Shown here piece by piece: positions 35,195-43,691 of a stretch of 64,000 bases of DNA (the first letter of the stretch is position 1; every line of letters starts with the position of its first letter). The DNA comes from an uncultured Bacteroidales bacterium. GTDB taxonomy: Bacteria; Bacteroidota; Bacteroidia; Bacteroidales; Paludibacteraceae. Made by a program: the position numbers and the translations under genes. The stretch spans positions 1 through 64,000 of the forward strand of contig CAIWCC010000186.1 of the NCBI GenBank assembly GCA_903911085.1, written 5' to 3'. The notes under the pieces were generated by a model. The model saw nothing but the letters and a program-made list of their open reading frames with translations, did not search any database and had not been told where the DNA came from.

Positions 35195-35336
35195 CGTGGA
35201 TATATTGATTAGTTGAGCAAAGTTTGGCACTGTTGGGTGGGATTTATTTCTAATCCCACCCTATGTACTATGAGGAATTGCATTCCGATAAACAAAAGTT
35301 TTTTAAGAACGGATTAAAAATCTAAGAATACAAGAG
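35195..35336 (+). repeat. S repeat, second full copy
   Basis: It starts GTGGATATATTGATTAGTTG, carries the GGGTGGGATT/AATCCCACCC hairpin at about 35235-35261, and ends CTAAGAATACAAG. It matches 6218-6385 except for a short deletion. Confidence 0.75.
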
Positions 35337-35387
35337 TTGGGATTAGAAATAATTAGCTCCGAATACCGAGTCGCTGACAAATAGTTC

Positions 35388-35449
35388 CCAACAACGAAGT
35401 AGCATTATTTGTACATTTTAAGAATATATCCGGGGGGACGAGGGACAAC
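35388..35449 (+). repeat. K repeat, copy 2
   Basis: CCCAACAACGAAGTAGCATT through AATATATCCGGGGGGACGAGG. It is near-identical to 33075-33135 and lies 43 bases upstream of the META-like gene. Confidence 0.75.
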
Positions 35450-35491
35450 TTATTAGCATTTGATTATAATATACAAAACAAGAAAAACAAT

Positions 35492-35929
35492 ATGAAGAAC
35501 AAATCAACTTTACTTGTACTTGCATTATTGACATTTGGACTATGTCAACAACTTACATCACAAACTTTAAATGGATATTGGAGTTTCATCTGTTATTCAG
35601 ACATTATAACTGGAAAACAAGATTGTATGAATATAAAAAACGAATCAGAAACAGTTTCACTCGAATTTAAAGACAATGGAAAAATTGGGAAAATGTCTGG
35701 TCATACATATGTAAACATTGTTGATGGCGATTATACCATTAGTGAGAATAATAAAATTAAAGTCAAAAACTTTGGTGGGACAAAAGTAGGTGAATTGTAT
35801 TTTAAATATGATTTTTGGCATACAATTAGTCAATCAAGCTCATTTAAATTTAATGGTGACACTTTGGTTATATTGTATGACAATGACACAAAAGCAATGA
35901 AATTTATACAACTTACAAAAAAGAAATAA
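35492..35929 (+). CDS. Secreted META/lipocalin-like small protein, 145 aa
   Basis: A signal peptide (MKNKSTLLVLALLTFGLCQQ) is followed by a compact beta-rich domain. Elements are LNGYWSFICYSD, VSLEFKDNGKIGKMSGHTYVNIVDGDYTIS, IKVKNFGGTKVGE and the C-terminal FNGDTLVILYDND. The arrangement (Trp near the start, Gly-rich middle, late GDTLxL strand) is that of META/HslJ-like or lipocalin-like proteins. It probably acts in the periplasm; the ligand is unknown. Confidence 0.7.
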   Translation: MKNKSTLLVLALLTFGLCQQLTSQTLNGYWSFICYSDIITGKQDCMNIKNESETVSLEFKDNGKIGKMSGHTYVNIVDGDYTISENNKIKVKNFGGTKVGELYFKYDFWHTISQSSSFKFNGDTLVILYDNDTKAMKFIQLTKKK

Positions 35930-35987
35930 AACAGAATTTCTTGATTGACATAAGCATAGATTCTGAAAAGAAAAGTCCTTGTCCTCT

Positions 35988-36172
35988 GTTCGGCATAGCG
36001 TAGTTCAGTCGTCTTTTTGGTTCGGCGTCTTTCGCTATGTCGGATGGGTAGCAAGGCTCTGCCTTGCATATTCAAATATAATATGGAAAGTAAAGCTTTC
36101 CTTCTAGCTGCGACGTAGGTTGGTGCCATACGCCGAACTTTAACTACGCAGGATTACGCTACTGGGAACAGA
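35988..36172 (+). repeat. ~190-bp inverted-repeat element, copy M3
   Basis: From CTGTTCGGCATAGCGTAG to GCTACTGGGAACAGAG. Here both ends read CTGTTC/GAACAG and are again perfectly inverted, so the termini have changed together relative to M1 and M2. Confidence 0.85.
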
Positions 36173-36186
36173 GATAGTTACCAAAA

Positions 36187-36385
36187 ATAGCGTCACATAC
36201 TTGTGAAAGTATCATTTAGCCCTCGGCGAAGCTTTCACATGTGTGTGAAAGTATTTCTGAGCACTCAGCGAACCAATCACAAGGGTGTGATTGTACTTTT
36301 TTGCCCTCGGCGGAACAATCACAACAGTGTGAAAGTACTTTTTACCCCTCGGCGGAACATTCACATACGTGTGACGGTGTTTTTG
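36187..36385 (+). repeat. Tandem hairpin array E (CACA/TGTG version)
   Basis: Five hairpins (GTCACATACTTGTGAAAG, TTTCACATGTGTGTGAAAG, AATCACAAGGGTGTGATT, AATCACAACAGTGTGAAAG, ATTCACATACGTGTGACG) are separated by the same four ordered linkers as in array A. It is followed directly by an R module and starts 15 bases after element M3. Confidence 0.92.
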
Positions 36386-36387
36386 CC

Positions 36388-36490
36388 ATATCGATTCACA
36401 CTCCCACTCGTTTCCAACGATGGGTTAATGATGAAGCGTTTGTAACGCAATATTTATACTAAAAAACAAATTCAAACGAAGGGGAGAAAG
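36388..36490 (+). repeat. R module of the hairpin-array element (array E)
   Basis: CACTCCCACTCGTTTCCAACG, GGTTAATGATGAAGCG, TTTGTAACGCAATATTTATAC, CAAATTCAAACGAAGG and GGAGAAAG. It ends 17 bases before the ATG at 36508, where its purine-rich end sits in the leader of that gene. Confidence 0.85.
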
Positions 36491-36507
36491 AAAAAATAAA
36501 AATCTGA

Positions 36508-37290
36508 ATGAAAACTTTTACATTGACATTTATTATTGTTTTTGTTTTTTGCAGTTGCAACAAGACGAATATACTTAGAGAAAACAACATTATTGTGTTT
36601 AAAAACTTCTTAGTCTCGGATAAAATACCATATGACTTATCGAATTCATTTGAAACAATACTGCTTGACACAATTAATGCAGGTCTTTTTTCAAAAGGGA
36701 ATATTTACAAGCAATTGGAACCGAAAATTGCTAGTTTCTTAATTTCTGAGTACTTAAGGAGTTCGACCGAATTCTACAAAATCACCTCTGGTGCCGATGC
36801 AAAGTATATTATAAGAGATTCTTCCAAAGTAAAATACATAGCATATTCCTTAGGTAAGATAATTATACACGATAAAATTAATGGGTATTTGGTATTGCTG
36901 AAACAAGATCACTTCTCAAATAGTGAAGACGACTATTATAATGCTGTATTATATAATGTAATGGATAATAAAATCCAATCAATAGTCAACTTATTTGAGG
37001 GAACATCTAAACCAGACAATAGATATTTAACAGAACATAAAAAGGGATTATTTAGTACTTTGAACTCCTTTTATGGCCCGGCAGATATGACCTATGAAGT
37101 TAATTGGCTCAATATTAGAAGCTGGTACGAGTTAAAATTAAAATTAGGTCTGGAGTCCTATCAGAAACACACGATTTTTTACACAAATTATTATATTGAT
37201 GAAATTGGATTTGTGCGTTTTACATTTTTAAATGGATATGGACAGCCTGAAATAGTTGAAAAAGAAAAAAAAAGAATTTCAAAACTATGA
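36508..37290 (+). CDS. Hypothetical lipoprotein, 260 aa
   Basis: The start MKTFTLTFIIVFVFCSCNK is a lipoprotein signal (Cys15 or Cys17). The mature protein has no recognised family. It contains strand-rich stretches (AKYIIRDSSKVKYIAYSLGKIIIHDKINGYLVLL) and a C-terminal part with GFVRFTFLNGYGQPEIVEKE. It is probably exposed on the periplasmic or outer surface. It lies alone between array E and a further R module, and its leader derives from the R repeat. Confidence 0.7.
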   Translation: MKTFTLTFIIVFVFCSCNKTNILRENNIIVFKNFLVSDKIPYDLSNSFETILLDTINAGLFSKGNIYKQLEPKIASFLISEYLRSSTEFYKITSGADAKYIIRDSSKVKYIAYSLGKIIIHDKINGYLVLLKQDHFSNSEDDYYNAVLYNVMDNKIQSIVNLFEGTSKPDNRYLTEHKKGLFSTLNSFYGPADMTYEVNWLNIRSWYELKLKLGLESYQKHTIFYTNYYIDEIGFVRFTFLNGYGQPEIVEKEKKRISKL

Positions 37291-37327
37291 TTAAATGACA
37301 GAATAATAAACTTAGAAATATAGACAA

Positions 37328-37475
37328 ATCACACTCCCCTTCGTTTGCAACTCAGGGTTAATGTTGAAGCGTTTGTAACGCAATATTTATACTAAAAAAA
37401 CAAATTCAAACGAAGTGATTTAATGCTTTGTTGTAAACAAATAACCATTTACTCCTCGTTTGGAAACGAGGAGGA
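37328..37475 (+). repeat. Isolated R module plus CTCCTCGTTT palindrome
   Basis: ACTCCCCTTCGTTTGCAAC, GGTTAATGTTGAAGCG, TTTGTAACGCAATATTTATAC and CAAATTCAAACGAAG match the R module without an adjoining array. It is followed by CTCCTCGTTTGGAAACGAGGAG (37452-37473), a perfect palindrome that resembles the 5' end of another R copy. Together they fill the gap before the FG-GAP/BACON gene. Confidence 0.75.
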
Positions 37476-37592
37476 GAAGGAGGAGAAGAAATCAAGAAAA
37501 CGAATTGCGAGTAACACTTTAATTCGTGCTTTTACACAATACTTTTATAAAACTAAAAAAAATAAATTATTCATCTTTTAAAATTAACACAA

Positions 37593-40500
37593 ATGAAATT
37601 ACAATTAAAATGTTTGTTTATCCTCGTTTTATTTTGCTGTTCATCTATCATGTACAGTGCTAAACCAGTTCCTAATAACCTTTACAATAAGAGTGTTGTA
37701 AATGAAAAAGGGGAAAGAATTAATTATACAAGGTCTGAGCTTGAGAGTCAAAAAGTGGTAAGCAAAGCTCCACAAATCAAGCAATCTGCTCCAAGTAATA
37801 TTTCTTCAATATCAAAAACTCCTTTCACTGGCAAAATTGACAACCTATGCTCTATTATGGGTACATCGATAGGTAGAAATTCGATGCATTCATTGGATAT
37901 AGATAAAGATGGAAGTGTTGAATTGATTTGTACTGCTAGCAATCAAGGCTTTGGTGCTGGAAATTTTTGGTATATAATGAAATACGACTCGAATGATAAA
38001 GTTTGGAATAATACTTGGGCGAGTGTTCAGTACTCTGTAAGTATAAGTTGCCTTGAGATTGCAGATTACAACAATGATGGCATGAATGAAATTCTTTTGG
38101 GTTTATCAAATGGAACAATCGAAATATATAATGGTGTAACAAAAGAATTAATTAAAAGTGCAAGTTGTGCAACAGAAGGAATTAACTCTATTGTTTATGC
38201 CGATGCCGATAATGATGCGGTGAATGATATTGTAATTTCTTGTTCATCGAAGACTTATATTTTAAATGCTTCAACTTTTGCTGTGAAATTCACTATCGAC
38301 AAAGGGGCAAATTATGTTAGAGTTGGCGTGTTGGATAATACAAATAAAAATGAAATTGTTCTTTCTACGGGATATGTTTACAAATTAATAGGAACAACTT
38401 TGACTACAGAATGGAATTACAACGCTTCCAATGAAGGGTATTTGGAGTTGTCGGATATTGATAACGACTCAAAAAAGGAGATTGTTTTTGCTCAGTCGTG
38501 GAACAGTATTATTGTGTATGATGTTGATAGCAAAACCACAAAATACACAATTAAAACCGACTTGGACATAAATTCATTATGTTTAACTGACGTGAATAAA
38601 GATGGTGTTGACGAAATACTTTACGGTGATGGACAATGGGGAAGTGTTTTTTGCTACAACGCAGTGACACTACAAAAAATGTGGTCGGTCAGAAATCCAG
38701 AACATGGAGTTTGTGCCATAAATTATGCCGATGTGAACAATGACGGACAAAATGAATTAATTTGGACAGCAGGATGGACATCGACAGGTTCGGATTATTT
38801 GTATATTTATGATGTTCCAGGAAATAAATTATTGTGGAGAAGTGATGATATTGTAGGTCCAATGTATGCTGTGGCTTCGGGTGATGTGGATGATGATGGA
38901 AAGCAAGAAATAGTTGCAGTATCGTACGAAAGCGAAAGTGGTTATCAGAGTGGTATTTTGTTTATTATAGATGCTGAAACAAATAAATTAAAATGGAAAA
39001 GTACCGGAAACTTCATAACGAATTGTTGGACCGGATTATACGACGTGTCTGTGAATGATATTGATAATGATGGAAAAAATGAAATTGTAATTGGTGCTGG
39101 ATATTTATATACTGGTTCTATTATGATTATTGATGGTAAAAATCATATTATCAAGTCAAATCACACATTCTCAACCGAAAATATAAGTGAGTTTTACTCC
39201 CTGACCATTGATGATGTTGATAAAGATGGGAAAAAGGAAATGTTGGCATTGAACGGTTCGAATCTGTATGTGATAAATCCTGTCGACTGGTCAATAAAAT
39301 GGAATGCAACACTTTCATCATCATACACAAAACCAGTTCTCAGAAGTGTTGATATCAATGGAGATGGAAATAAAGAAATTGTGGTTTGCAAAGGCAACCT
39401 TCTGATTGTAAATAGCTCCGATCATAGCGTTTGGACTTCGACAGAATCAAATTATAGTAATTTTGATATTTTTGATTATAATAATGATGGCGTACAAGAT
39501 ATCGTTGCTTCCACTTCTGCAGGACAAATAGTGGTGATTGATGGTAAAACAAAAGCTAAAATTAGTGATTTTACACCCGAAACAACTTCAATAAGTGCCA
39601 TTAGAGTTTTCAAAAGTAATAACTCAATTTTCTTCGTATACAGTTGTGACGGAAAAATAAATCTTTATCAAAGCAATACTAATTGCAGTGTAAGCAAGTA
39701 TTTGGGTAGTAATGTGGGAGATATCGAAAGCTTGAAGTTATTTAATAGTCAGACATCATCTACTGAAATATTAATTGGCACTTCAACTTCTGTTTTGAAA
39801 ATGTATTGGAATGTTATTACCACATCCACAAATAGTCTAACAATTGCTGCCGACGAAAATAGCAAAGCCTCATTAGGTATTACTACATTGAAAAACTGGT
39901 CTGCTACATCTGATCAAAATTGGTTGTCAATCAATACCTCAACAGGTACTGGCAACTCAACATTAACTGTTACTGCCACTGCCAATCCAAAAGCTGAAAA
40001 GCGAACTGCCAACCTAATTATTACCGAAAATGGAAGTAATACACAGCTTGTTACAGTAACTCAAGATGGAGCAATACCAGTTTTGACGACATCAAAAACA
40101 TCATTAACAATAGGTGCATTGTCAGATAGTTCAAATTCTTTGAGCATTACCTCCAACCTAAACTGGTCTGCAAGTTGTGATCAAAGTTGGCTGAAATTAG
40201 GAGCTACAACCGGTTCAGGAAATGCAGTTTTGAATCTTACAGCAAGTTCAAACCCAACTATTGGAACGAGAACTGCCACAATCACACTTAAAGGAACTGG
40301 CATTTTAGCACAAACTATAACAGTAATTCAAGATGCAGGTGCAGCATTTTTGACAACATCAACAAATAGTTTGACTATTGCACAAGCACTTAATAGCTCA
40401 AGATCTATAAGTGTTTATTCCAACATAAACTTGACTGCAAGTAGTGACCAAACTTGGTTGAAAGTAAGTCCGACAAGTATTACAAATAATATTGCTACAA

Positions 40501-41402
40501 TGTACACAATGACATTTACTGCTCAAGCTAATCCAACAACAAATACGAGAACGGCAAATGTTACCATATCGGGAGTAGGCGTAACTTCACAAATTGTAAC
40601 AATAACACAAGAAGGTCAAGTACCTGCAATGATTGTGAGTACCAATACATTAAATATTGGGGCTTATGCTAACAGCATCCAAACTTTGACAATAGCATCA
40701 AATATCAACTGGACAGCAAGTAGTAATCAGGATTGGTTGTCGTTAAGCAGCTATTCGGGTACAAATAATGCAACTATAACGCTGACTGCTCAAAACAACC
40801 CTACAGTACTAAAACGAACTGCCACAGTTGTGATTTCGGGCAATTCTGTTCAATCACAAACAATTACTGTTACACAGGCTGAAGGTGCAGCTGTATTAGC
40901 TGTTTCAATCAATTTTATATCAATCAACGATCAAAATCCGCAAGTAACATTTAATGTTGTTTCAAACACATCTTGGATAGTTTCGTCTAATCAACCTTGG
41001 TTGTTGGCAAATAATATAAGTGGAATTGAAAATTCAACAGTTAGTTTTTCTGCTGAAAAAAATACAACTAAAGCAGCAAGAGCAGCATCGTTAATTGTAT
41101 CGGGCCCAGGTTTTACACCACAAGCCATAACTGTAATTCAAGATGTTACTAATGGAATTGGCCAACTTGAAGAAAATGCAATCAGTCTTTATCCAAACCC
41201 AGTAATTGATAACTTGATTGTAAACAACCTAAATAACGAATCAAAAATATATTTTTATAATTTGAATGGTATTTTAATGATTTATAAATTTGCTGAAACA
41301 GCAAATGAGAAAATTGATGTCAGCAGTTTACCAAAGGGTGTTTATACAATTAAAATATCTGATAATACCGGAACTAAATTTTCAAAAATCATTAAGATAT
41401 AA
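37593..41402 (+). CDS. Giant secreted FG-GAP/VCBS propeller protein with five BACON domains and T9SS sorting domain
   Basis: The 1269-aa protein has a signal peptide (to MYSAKPVPN). Residues ~90-740 hold at least ten calcium-binding FG-GAP-type motifs (DIDKDGSVE, DYNNDGMNE, DVNKDGVDE, DVDDDGKQE, DINGDGNKE and others), which predict integrin-like beta-propellers. Five BACON domains follow at ~747-1180, each of the form SLTIxxxxNS...WSASxDQxWLxxxxxxGxGN...RTAxxxIxG...QxITVTQ. A T9SS sorting domain (LYPNPVIDNL to FSKIIKI) ends the protein. No catalytic domain is visible. BACON domains are linked to carbohydrate or mucin contact, so a surface glycan-binding or adhesion role is likely. It sits between two repeat-rich gaps. 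Confidence 0.9.
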   Translation: MKLQLKCLFILVLFCCSSIMYSAKPVPNNLYNKSVVNEKGERINYTRSELESQKVVSKAPQIKQSAPSNISSISKTPFTGKIDNLCSIMGTSIGRNSMHSLDIDKDGSVELICTASNQGFGAGNFWYIMKYDSNDKVWNNTWASVQYSVSISCLEIADYNNDGMNEILLGLSNGTIEIYNGVTKELIKSASCATEGINSIVYADADNDAVNDIVISCSSKTYILNASTFAVKFTIDKGANYVRVGVLDNTNKNEIVLSTGYVYKLIGTTLTTEWNYNASNEGYLELSDIDNDSKKEIVFAQSWNSIIVYDVDSKTTKYTIKTDLDINSLCLTDVNKDGVDEILYGDGQWGSVFCYNAVTLQKMWSVRNPEHGVCAINYADVNNDGQNELIWTAGWTSTGSDYLYIYDVPGNKLLWRSDDIVGPMYAVASGDVDDDGKQEIVAVSYESESGYQSGILFIIDAETNKLKWKSTGNFITNCWTGLYDVSVNDIDNDGKNEIVIGAGYLYTGSIMIIDGKNHIIKSNHTFSTENISEFYSLTIDDVDKDGKKEMLALNGSNLYVINPVDWSIKWNATLSSSYTKPVLRSVDINGDGNKEIVVCKGNLLIVNSSDHSVWTSTESNYSNFDIFDYNNDGVQDIVASTSAGQIVVIDGKTKAKISDFTPETTSISAIRVFKSNNSIFFVYSCDGKINLYQSNTNCSVSKYLGSNVGDIESLKLFNSQTSSTEILIGTSTSVLKMYWNVITTSTNSLTIAADENSKASLGITTLKNWSATSDQNWLSINTSTGTGNSTLTVTATANPKAEKRTANLIITENGSNTQLVTVTQDGAIPVLTTSKTSLTIGALSDSSNSLSITSNLNWSASCDQSWLKLGATTGSGNAVLNLTASSNPTIGTRTATITLKGTGILAQTITVIQDAGAAFLTTSTNSLTIAQALNSSRSISVYSNINLTASSDQTWLKVSPTSITNNIATMYTMTFTAQANPTTNTRTANVTISGVGVTSQIVTITQEGQVPAMIVSTNTLNIGAYANSIQTLTIASNINWTASSNQDWLSLSSYSGTNNATITLTAQNNPTVLKRTATVVISGNSVQSQTITVTQAEGAAVLAVSINFISINDQNPQVTFNVVSNTSWIVSSNQPWLLANNISGIENSTVSFSAEKNTTKAARAASLIVSGPGFTPQAITVIQDVTNGIGQLEENAISLYPNPVIDNLIVNNLNNESKIYFYNLNGILMIYKFAETANEKIDVSSLPKGVYTIKISDNTGTKFSKIIKI

Positions 41403-41418
41403 TTCAAAATCCCTTCTG

Positions 41419-41503
41419 TTCAGCCAATCAATTTTCACCTCGCTGGCGCGGATCTGTATGATCGGTACATTGCCTCGTGGATATATTGATTGGCTGAGTA
41501 AAG
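41419..41503. repeat. Inverted repeat with partial S element
   Basis: CAGCCAATCAAT (41421-41432) is the inverse of ATTGATTGGCTG (41485-41496). The right arm belongs to the S repeat start (GTGGATATATTGATTGGCTGAG). It lies just after the FG-GAP/BACON gene and could act as a transcript end, though no T-run follows. Confidence 0.5.
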
Positions 41504-41566
41504 GTGGGTAATGGTGGTTGGGAGCTGGTGGCAGTTCTCTTTGGTAATAATCTTAAAATATTATTT

Positions 41567-42121
41567 ATGAAAGCAATTATATTTAAACTAATTACGAATT
41601 TAATTTTAACATCTATATTTCTTTCACTATTTAGTTGCTGCAAATCACTTATTCCAGCTGATGACGAACTCACTTTGAAAAGGGAAAATTACGATGGTAA
41701 AGATATAAGAACTGATGGGTATTATTTCCGATTAAATTACACTAAAGAGGAGGGGCATTATGACACATACTTTTTTTATAAAAACGGAATAGTATTATAT
41801 TCTGGCACTATACCTGAGAGTACGTTAAATAAATTTATTGATTATCTTCAAAATTTTGATAAAAGCAAAAACAATTATAAAAGTAGTTGGGGAGTTTTTT
41901 TAATAACTGACTCAATAATTAAATTTGAAAAATGGTATCCTTCCTCTGCTTTTGAACCAACTCCAACTTATATTAGAGAAGGGAAAATACTTAATGATAC
42001 TACTTTTCAAATCACAAAAACCTATCGTGGTAATGGAAGTGAGCTAAAAGAAGTAGATGAAATCTATCATTTTAAAAAGTTCAGCCCCAAACCTGATAGT
42101 ACTAATGTGTTTATTAAGTAG
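41567..42121 (+). CDS. Hypothetical lipoprotein, 184 aa
   Basis: The ATG at 41567 opens a lipoprotein signal (MKAIIFKLITNLILTSIFLS then LFSCCKS, Cys24 or 25). An upstream extension of 21 codons looks non-coding. The mature protein has strands with DGYYFRLNYTKEEGHYDTYFFYKNGIVLYSG, reminiscent of small periplasmic beta-proteins, and ends in a basic tail. No family is recognised. Confidence 0.65.
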   Translation: MKAIIFKLITNLILTSIFLSLFSCCKSLIPADDELTLKRENYDGKDIRTDGYYFRLNYTKEEGHYDTYFFYKNGIVLYSGTIPESTLNKFIDYLQNFDKSKNNYKSSWGVFLITDSIIKFEKWYPSSAFEPTPTYIREGKILNDTTFQITKTYRGNGSELKEVDEIYHFKKFSPKPDSTNVFIK

Positions 42122-42177
42122 TGTTTGGAAATCCTGTTCTCGTGCATTCTTATTATTTTCAGTAAAAGGTATTTCCC

Positions 42178-42212
42178 CTGTTCGGCATACCGTCTTTCGC
42201 TATGTCGGGCTG
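42178..42212 (+). repeat. Fragment of the ~190-bp element
   Basis: CTGTTCGGCATACCGTCTTT and CGCTATGTCGGG match M1-M3. The stretch after it (42213-42330) has loosely repeated TTTAGCCxAAG motifs and nothing else. Confidence 0.45.
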
Positions 42213-42345
42213 TTACAATTTAGCCAAAGATTATTACACTTTAGCCGAAGTCTATGATAATTTATCCGAAAGCAATTACATAAAAGTCGGACGTCAATTT
42301 ACTTTTGACGCTGTCTAATACAATTTAGACCCTTACTGTTTTACT

Positions 42346-43032
42346 TTATTCTATTGGTACTGCTATTTCCATTGCTGTCTGTTGAATTCTGTGTGTCGCT
42401 TTTCCTGTCTTGTTGTACAAATATCCACCAAGTGAATTTCCATTTTTAAATTTCAGTTTCTTCATTATTTCACCCGTGCTATAGAACTCAATCCAGACAC
42501 CTTCTTTAAGCCCGTTAGAATTCAGCATATTTATGGTATCGTTCTTATATAATTCAAATTTCAATGGTTTATTTGGACAGCCGCATAACGATACCTCATT
42601 GTATTGTATGACTGACGGAGCCTTTTTAAACCCAACTAAGGTGTAAATTCGTTTTTGATACGGATTCCAACCATCTATTGAAATACTACTACTTTCAAGC
42701 ATATGAAGTATTTCTTTTTTCTTTGTTTTTGGATTGTAATATATTGAATCTCTGACCTTCTGGACTTTGTATGCATCATGGAAATTTAATATGTCATTGT
42801 GATAACTAAATGAGTCAGTCACTCCCTTTGTAAGATTCTTTATGTTTTGAATATAAAACTGAACAACAAGCGTATCACCTATTATTTTGTTCAAATCATA
42901 ACAATAACCAGTTTTATTAAAATCTCTAGAATGATCTACTTGTTTTGTTACACTTAATATTCTGTATTTCTGAGAATTCATTGAATTCACAAAAGCCAAG
43001 TTAATCAAAAGAATTATGATTCCATTTTTCAT
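42346..43032 (-). CDS. Secreted protein with C-terminal MORN/YwqK-like repeat, 228 aa
   Basis: A signal peptide (MKNGIIILLINLAFVNSMNS) precedes ~140 residues of unrecognised, mostly beta sequence with several Cys (YCYDL, SLCGCPNK). Residues ~170-205 contain NGLKEGVWIEFYSTGEIMKKLKFKNG, a MORN-like repeat of the type found in YwqK-family proteins. A surface or periplasmic role is likely; function is unknown. It is convergent with the lipoprotein gene at 41567. Confidence 0.65.
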   Translation of the reverse strand: MKNGIIILLINLAFVNSMNSQKYRILSVTKQVDHSRDFNKTGYCYDLNKIIGDTLVVQFYIQNIKNLTKGVTDSFSYHNDILNFHDAYKVQKVRDSIYYNPKTKKKEILHMLESSSISIDGWNPYQKRIYTLVGFKKAPSVIQYNEVSLCGCPNKPLKFELYKNDTINMLNSNGLKEGVWIEFYSTGEIMKKLKFKNGNSLGGYLYNKTGKATHRIQQTAMEIAVPIE

Positions 43033-43087
43033 TTCTAACTTCTCATTTTCTCAACGTTGATAACTTCTGTAATTTTTTTTCTTTTTT

Positions 43088-43154
43088 CCTCGGCTTGCTG
43101 CTAACATGTATCTATGCGATCTCTAATTGGCTATGCGAACTCGTAGTTCGCATA
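43088..43154. repeat. GGCTTGCTGCTAACA boundary motif and TATGCGAACT hairpin
   Basis: GGCTTGCTGCTAACA (about 43092-43106) is the exact reverse complement of TGTTAGCAGCAAGCC at about 34500-34514. The hairpin TATGCGAACT-CGT-AGTTCGCATA (43132-43154) follows. The shared motif lies at the edge of two repeat-rich regions and may mark an insertion boundary. Confidence 0.4.
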
Positions 43155-43403
43155 TATCTACTGTAAGAACTACATTTATAATTGTTATTGTATTGATATA
43201 TAGCTAAATGATTAAATTAATCGTTTTTGTTAAGTATTCGCACATCCAACTTGTTAATAAGTTCATATATGGATGTTTGTTGTTTAATTAATTTGAATGT
43301 CAAAGATAAACAGTATTTTTTACATAATCACTATTTTACAAATATATTTTTAATTTATTTAAAGGACATTAAATTGGTCATTACTTATTCCCCGTTTTCG
43401 TGG

Positions 43404-43450
43404 ATTTAATGTTGAGCTGAGCAAAGTTTAACACTGTTGGGTGGGAGTAC
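43404..43450 (+). repeat. Partial S repeat
   Basis: GAGCTGAGCAAAGTTTAACA and CTGTTGGGTGGGA match the left part of the S repeat at 6218 and 35195. The hairpin's right arm is missing. The remainder of 43155-43691 is AT-rich, with only the operator-like site at 43514. Confidence 0.55.
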
Positions 43451-43513
43451 TTGTACAATTAAAGTTTATATCCAAATGCTCTGAAGTTAATGATAATTTT
43501 TTCCTTCGGTTTC

Positions 43514-43525
43514 GTAAACGATTAC
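43514..43525. promoter_or_regulatory. LacI-type operator-like site upstream of the first GH16 gene
   Basis: GTAAACGATTAC, within TCGTAAACGATTACAA, is an imperfect palindrome of the type bound by LacI/CcpA-family regulators. The identical 12-mer occurs at 45826-45837 before the second GH16 gene. It lies 166 bases upstream of the ATG at 43692. Confidence 0.45.
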
Positions 43526-43691
43526 AATGATTTTTGTCATTTATAATCGGCTAAAATACTGTTTATTGATTAGCAAAGTATTTTTTAACTCACAAAGTAC
43601 TATTTTTATCCCAAATTTTATGATAGAAATTTGGATTAGTTTGATTGTTTAAAATCGGATAAAAAAGTACTCATTTAAAAAATACAGTGAA

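Noticed and set aside
43227-43409. 60-codon frame on the plus strand
   Set aside because: AT-rich intergenic sequence with no start context and no recognisable protein features.
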